A DNA stretch of 64,000 bases from contig NZ_KI421517.1 in NCBI RefSeq assembly GCF_000473365.1, forward strand, positions 2,505,504-2,569,503, given 5' to 3'. Below the pieces are notes generated by a model. That model was not told the origin of the DNA and searched no databases. It saw only the letters and a program-made list of their open reading frames with translations. Below are positions 59,868 through 64,000 of this stretch, piece by piece (within the stretch, counting starts at the first letter, position 1; each line of letters begins with the position of its first letter). The position numbers and the translations under genes were made by a program. The DNA comes from Adhaeribacter aquaticus DSM 16391 (GTDB lineage: Bacteria > Bacteroidota > Bacteroidia > Cytophagales > Hymenobacteraceae).

Positions 59868-60965
59868 ATGTCGGTTAACCAAAAATCATCTTTAAAAATT
59901 TTAATTACTTCACCAAGCTTAGAAATTACTGAAAATGTTAGTGGAATTTCATCAGTAGTAAACACTATAATTAAAAATAATTCTCAAGTAACATACATCC
60001 ACCTTTTATCAGGTAAGAAAGATAATGAGGGAAATACGCTTAAAAGGTTTACTAATGTATTTGATAGCTACAGGATACTTTACAAACATATACAAACTAA
60101 CAATTTTGATATTCTACATCTTAATCTTCCATTAAATACAAAATCTATATTACGGGAGTTTGTAGTCTTCTTACTATGCTATTTTAAAAAAAAACCAATA
60201 CTAACTCATTTACATGGAGGCAGGTACTTAATTGAAAAGGCCCCTTACATACTGAATAAAATAATTAAATTTATATTAAAAAATTCGAAGATTGTTTTAG
60301 CTTTAAGTGAATTAGAAAAAGAAACTGTTAAAAAGGAATATAATATAAACTCTGTTAAGGTTTTAAAGAATACAATTAATTTTCCTGAAAACATAAATAG
60401 GCCTACGATAAATAACAAAGTTGTAAATATCCTTTTTTTAGGTCGGCTTCATGAATCAAAAGGTTTAGAAGTGATTATTAATGCAATAAAGATTCTTAAT
60501 ATAAATGGGTATAACACCAAGTTTAAATTAAACATATGTGGTAAAGGGCCTCTTGAAGAATTTATATTTTCAGAAGAAAAAGAAATCGAAAATATTAAAT
60601 TTCATGGAATAGTTGGGGGTAAAGCCAAAATAGAAATTTTATCTACCTGTGATATTTTTTTACTTCCCTCTTTACATGGAGAGGGTTTACCTGTTGCACT
60701 TCTTGAGGCTATGGCCTATGGCTTAGTTCCAATTGTTACCACAGATGGATCAATGGGATATTTAATTGAAAATGGTAAGAATGGTTTAATCGTTGAAAAA
60801 AGCAATCCTATAGATTTAGCAGAGAAAATAAAAACTTTAATTTTTAATGAAAACTTTTGTTTACTTCTATCAAATAATGCAAGGGATTATGTAAAAAATA
60901 ATTTCGATATAACTAACTATATCAACAACCTTAATATTTTTTACAAAATAGCTAAACCAACTTAG
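59868..60965 (+). CDS. GT4-family glycosyltransferase
   Basis: 365 residues, cytoplasmic GT-B. N-terminal acceptor half starts LKILITSPSLEITENVSGIS. The donor half carries VNILFLGRLHESKGLEVIIN (~188-207), KLNICGKGPLEEFI and the E-x7-E motif region EGLPVALLEAMAYGLVPIVT (~284-303). Adds one sugar of the repeat unit; donor and linkage unknown. Separated by 188 AT-rich bases from the acetyltransferase, so perhaps with its own promoter. Confidence 0.9.
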   Translation: MSVNQKSSLKILITSPSLEITENVSGISSVVNTIIKNNSQVTYIHLLSGKKDNEGNTLKRFTNVFDSYRILYKHIQTNNFDILHLNLPLNTKSILREFVVFLLCYFKKKPILTHLHGGRYLIEKAPYILNKIIKFILKNSKIVLALSELEKETVKKEYNINSVKVLKNTINFPENINRPTINNKVVNILFLGRLHESKGLEVIINAIKILNINGYNTKFKLNICGKGPLEEFIFSEEKEIENIKFHGIVGGKAKIEILSTCDIFLLPSLHGEGLPVALLEAMAYGLVPIVTTDGSMGYLIENGKNGLIVEKSNPIDLAEKIKTLIFNENFCLLLSNNARDYVKNNFDITNYINNLNIFYKIAKPT

Positions 60966-61448
60966 ACCTTAAAATATTTATATAAAGAGCCTAATTAAAG
61001 AAACTCTACAGCAATTATAAATTTAATTATCAAGGGCTTCTATTTATAAAAAATTTATTTTAGTTAAATAAAAAACATTAACATTAAAAAAGGTGACTGC
61101 ATCGGTAATAGAACTTCTATAAGTGGAAAATGTTTTTTTCAATATAATAATCAAAAACTAAAATTAACATTTTTGATTATTTGACAGATATAGTTCATTA
61201 TTGCAAGAACGTTTTATTTAAAAAAGCTGTTTTATTTAAGATTGACTTTAAAAACTAATCAATTTCTTTTTATAATATTTCAGATTAATGATGGCTATTA
61301 TAATTAATTCTTAATCTAATTTATTATAATATACTTTAACAAAATCTTTTCTTCCTATTTTTTTATAATTATGCTCTTACAAATGAAGGCATTTGCAAGA
61401 CGAATTGGAATTTATTAAATTGCTATAATTAAAATTATTTTTCCTCAA
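60966..61448. other. AT-rich gap inside the polysaccharide cluster
   Basis: 480 bases with no gene. Contains one A/T hairpin AATCAAAAA (61149-61157)/TTTTTGATT (61170-61178), too weak for a clear terminator. Unusual length for a gap within such a cluster; may hold an internal promoter or a lost gene. Confidence 0.4.
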
Positions 61449-62249
61449 ATGGTTACAAAAGTTATGGGTTCAAAGAATAATATTGAACTTTTAGGGTTTA
61501 AAATTTTTAATGATAAATTGGAAAATTTAAAAATTCGCTCTAAACTATTAATCAACACTATAAACCAATATTCATATATAGTTGCGGAAAAGGATCACAA
61601 TTTTAAACAAGCATTATTAAATTCTGATATATTATTACCTGATGGTGTCGGCATTGTTGCCGCATCTAAGCTATTAACAGGAGATAAGATAACAAAGATA
61701 GCAGGAGCCGATATTCACCAGTATCTTTTAAGAGAACTTAATAAAGTAGGTGGAAGTTGTATGTATTTAGGTTCCACAGAACAAACATTAACGAAAATAA
61801 AGGAAAGGCTTGCTATTGAGTACCCTTCGGTAAAGATGACGTATTACTCTCCCCCTTATAAGCCTGAATTTTCAAATGAGGATAATGCTATAATGATTGA
61901 AGTGGTTAATAATATTAAGCCAGATGTTCTATTTGTGGGTATGACGGCACCTAAGCAAGAAAAATGGTCTTATCTCCATAAAGAGAAACTTGACACAAAA
62001 ATAATCTGTTCTATTGGTGCAGTATTTGATTTTTATGCTGGCACAGTAAATAGACCAAGCAATTTTTGGATTAATTTTGGGTTAGAGTGGTTAGGCCGAC
62101 TGGTAAAGGAACCAAAAAGAATGTGGAAGCGGTATTTATATTATGGTCCTGTATTTGGTTGGATTTTGCTAAAAGAGAAACAGAAACAAGTAAATTCTTC
62201 TATAAAAAGGAATAAATTTAAACAACGTGCTTATCCAATTTCCAAATAA
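61449..62249 (+). CDS. WecG/TagA/CpsF-family glycosyltransferase (GT26)
   Basis: 266 residues; ATG 61449 (or 61464, MGSKNN). AEKDHNFKQALLNSDILLPD, GVGIVAASKL (~57-70 on) and MTAPKQEKWSYLHKEKLDTK, SIGAVFDFYAGTVNRPSNFW, GLEWLGRLVKEPKRMWKRYL are the GT26 blocks, with the conserved Asp of L-P-D-G-V/I and the basic C-terminal membrane-contact region. GT26 enzymes add the second sugar onto an undecaprenyl-linked acceptor (ManNAcA, ManNAc or Glc types). The initiating phosphoglycosyl transferase is not in the window. Confidence 0.93.
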   Translation: MVTKVMGSKNNIELLGFKIFNDKLENLKIRSKLLINTINQYSYIVAEKDHNFKQALLNSDILLPDGVGIVAASKLLTGDKITKIAGADIHQYLLRELNKVGGSCMYLGSTEQTLTKIKERLAIEYPSVKMTYYSPPYKPEFSNEDNAIMIEVVNNIKPDVLFVGMTAPKQEKWSYLHKEKLDTKIICSIGAVFDFYAGTVNRPSNFWINFGLEWLGRLVKEPKRMWKRYLYYGPVFGWILLKEKQKQVNSSIKRNKFKQRAYPISK

Positions 62250-62631
62250 TTATTAATTAATTTTATTATAAACTTTTTTCATACTTATCTTTTCTAAAAT
62301 TTAGTTTAAATTGTGGTAAACAGGTTAAGACCAAGGAAATTATAATATTTTTTCAATCAGTTGTAATTTTAAAATTAATCATTTTTTAAAAACTTCAAGA
62401 TTACTAAAAATTGTACCAATTAAATGAAAAGAAGAGAATTTAAAAGTAATTAGCACCCTACCGTAATACTGTGGTTAGGCGTTGGCTAAGCCTTTATTAT
62501 TTTTCTTCTTTCTGAAAATGGTACTTTATTAATAAATTAAGTAAGGGGCTAAAAAAACATTCCAGCTCACAGATGTTACTTTTAACCTACAAGTTCCTCT
62601 TAGATAATTTTATAAACCAAATTTCTTTGTT
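62250..62631. other. Convergent intergenic region
   Basis: 380 bases between the last cluster gene (plus) and the Wzi-like gene (minus). AT-rich. A weak inverted repeat near 62473-62493 (TTAGGCGTTGGCTAAGCCT) followed by TTTATTATTTTT could terminate the cluster transcript. No gene. Confidence 0.45.
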
Positions 62632-64000
62632 TTACCATTTTTTCGAAAACTTTACAATTAAACCTCCTGTATCATACAGAAGCTTTCCAGAATCAAAAGC
62701 TGTAAGAAAAGATATACTATAACCTCTGGTTAAATCTCTACTTCCTTCTAAATAAGCTGAAAATTGGTTAACTTCTGGAAAAATTCCATTTTGAGGAGGA
62801 AACCTTAATTTGCCCCTAGAACGACCAGAAATACTTGTTCCAAAAGTGCCATAATTTTTTGAATAAGAACTTTTGGCTACAAATCTCCATGCCTTAACTT
62901 GTCCTTGTAAACCTACATGAAATGCAAGCACCCGGTTATTATTAAAATAATCTACAGGATCTGAAGGCAAATTTTTTCTGGTTGAAGCCTTTGTACTTAA
63001 AAAAGGAGTTCCTATACCTAAACCTTTATATGACCAACCAGTTGAATAAAAATAGTTATTATAATAATCTTCATCACCTGAAGGGGTAATCTTTGACCAT
63101 GTCTCTCCTGCCTGATTTTTAGTATATAGAAGTTCTAATACTACCTTCCGCCATTGTACAATTTTATCCGAATTTTTCTTATTTATTAGACTAATTCCAT
63201 TTAACCCATCCATGATGTTAGCAAGATAATATAATGCACCCACATCGTAAAAACTTTGTCTGTAAGCAAAAACCTTTATATCCTGCATATCATACTCCAA
63301 CCCTAAATCAATGGAGCCTAATTGATTACCAAGTTTGGATCTCTCTATATAACGCGCTCCATCCTCAGCTCCATATGCTTTCCCTGTAATTACGTAAAAG
63401 TAAGCCTGCAAGGGAGTAAGATTAAAATGACCTGGAGCGTAAATTCTTCTATAATCACCCCAAAATACTTGATGATTAAAACCCCCATAAATCCTTATTT
63501 TCCATTCGTTCCGACCAAACTTCCCATACAAAGATTTTTGGTGAAAATAGACGTAATCCTGATCTACCCTTTTGGTAGATCCTATATTGTAGATACCTAA
63601 AGGAAGCTGCCCAACCCAACCATGGGCGAAGTTACCTTTAAAAGCAAACATTCCTTTAAAAATAGGCAAAGTATAAAATCCAGGAATTGCCAGCTGAACT
63701 TTTGGAATTCCCAAGGCATTACCAGAAATTGCAAAGGCTCCAGATGATAGGGTGGTATCTACTAAACCCATTATTTCCTTTGCACGGCCAGCCTTTAATT
63801 CAAATATACCTAAACGTGCCTTTCCATAACCTTCTACTAGTAAAAATTGTGAAGTTTTTCCTACATTGACTCTTCCCTCATAACCTACTCCCCAATCAAA
63901 TAATTTAGTTTGGGTACTATCATAATCTTTACGCAATCGGCTGATAAAACTTACAGATGGGCCGGAAAGGGGAACGCTACCAAATTGGTTTGATCTTAAC
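62632..64000 (-). CDS. Wzi-family capsule-assembly outer-membrane protein (5' part beyond window)
   Basis: The minus-strand frame is open to the window edge, so the 434 residues from a TTG at 63936 are not the whole protein; about 21 more residues (QFGSVPLSGPSVSFISRLRK among them) continue upstream and the start is off-window. Strand-rich barrel with WGVGYEGRVNVGKTSQFLLV, LFELKAGR-like GIFELKAGRAKEIMGL, FHQKSLYGKFGRNEWKIRIY, SIDLGLEYDMQDIKVFAYRQ and GLIVKFSKKW at the end. Wzi-like proteins bind and anchor capsular polysaccharide at the surface. It faces the cluster, fitting a shared job. Confidence 0.83.
   Translation of the reverse strand, partial: LRSNQFGSVPLSGPSVSFISRLRKDYDSTQTKLFDWGVGYEGRVNVGKTSQFLLVEGYGKARLGIFELKAGRAKEIMGLVDTTLSSGAFAISGNALGIPKVQLAIPGFYTLPIFKGMFAFKGNFAHGWVGQLPLGIYNIGSTKRVDQDYVYFHQKSLYGKFGRNEWKIRIYGGFNHQVFWGDYRRIYAPGHFNLTPLQAYFYVITGKAYGAEDGARYIERSKLGNQLGSIDLGLEYDMQDIKVFAYRQSFYDVGALYYLANIMDGLNGISLINKKNSDKIVQWRKVVLELLYTKNQAGETWSKITPSGDEDYYNNYFYSTGWSYKGLGIGTPFLSTKASTRKNLPSDPVDYFNNNRVLAFHVGLQGQVKAWRFVAKSSYSKNYGTFGTSISGRSRGKLRFPPQNGIFPEVNQFSAYLEGSRDLTRGYSISFLTAFDSGKLLYDTGGLIVKFSKKW

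Noticed and set aside
1-64000. CRISPR arrays, rRNA genes, insertion sequences and prophage genes
   Set aside because: No regularly spaced repeats, no transposase, integrase or phage structural proteins, and no rRNA-like sequence seen.

Overview
The window looks like chromosome from a member of the Bacteroidota, most likely order Cytophagales and perhaps family Hymenobacteraceae (inference). The reasons are PorT-type outer-membrane barrels, a small ribosomal protein THX gene, DUF4380/DUF6150/DUF6686-type proteins, few strong Shine-Dalgarno sites, and promoter-like TAnnTTTG boxes. Most of it is housekeeping sequence of moderate GC. Two stretches are clearly more AT-rich: small-gene islands at about 21.3-24.0 kb and an exopolysaccharide cluster at about 49.3-62.3 kb. 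I see no phage, IS element, CRISPR array or rRNA. There is one tRNA (Asn).

Layout, left part. 1-424: start of a penicillin-acylase-type hydrolase. 1.2-5.9 kb: bestrophin-like channel, folB, a DivIVA-domain protein overlapping a WD40 protein, a phosphopantetheinyl transferase and a thioredoxin-fold protein. 6.1-7.8 kb: tandem PorT-like barrels. 7.8-17.6 kb, mostly minus strand: M20 dipeptidase, plsY, a 1743-residue exported protein of unknown function, prmA, a DUF6150-like protein and tpiA. 17.8-21.3 kb: ferredoxin-like protein, ferritin, a small conserved protein and a tandem pair of DUF4380 proteins. 21.3-24.0 kb: an island of small same-strand genes separated by imperfect inverted repeats that share a CGTTAGYGGC end, resembling a gene-cassette array. 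24.0-30.3 kb: DUF1080 protein, uvrA, THX and an MFS exporter.

Middle. 30.6-36.9 kb: another PorT-like barrel, a thioesterase, NlpC/P60 and DUF1232 proteins, a YgjP-like metallopeptidase, a lipoprotein and a barrel protein. 37.3-44.3 kb: a complete minus-strand RND efflux operon (TetR regulator, TolC-like channel, adaptor, pump). It ends in an acyl-carrier-protein homologue that has Thr where the phosphopantetheine-accepting Ser should be. 44.6-49.3 kb: pheS, a Rieske-like lipoprotein lacking the His ligands, tRNA-Asn, an OafA-type acyltransferase and an outer-membrane protein.

Right part. 50.0-62.2 kb is a plus-strand, Wzx/Wzy-type polysaccharide cluster: Wza-like exporter, Wzc-like tyrosine autokinase with a (Gly-Tyr)9 tail, MurA-like enolpyruvyl transferase, flippase, MurB-like reductase, one ORF fusing a glycosyltransferase to a Wzy-like polymerase, a WcaB-like acetyltransferase, a GT4 glycosyltransferase and a WecG/TagA-type glycosyltransferase. 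It faces a Wzi-family outer-membrane gene that runs off the right edge. The most interesting reading is that the MurA/MurB pair, translationally coupled around the flippase, makes a UDP-sugar with a lactyl ether (muramic-acid-like) for an exported polysaccharide rather than for peptidoglycan. This is an inference from gene context and needs testing.
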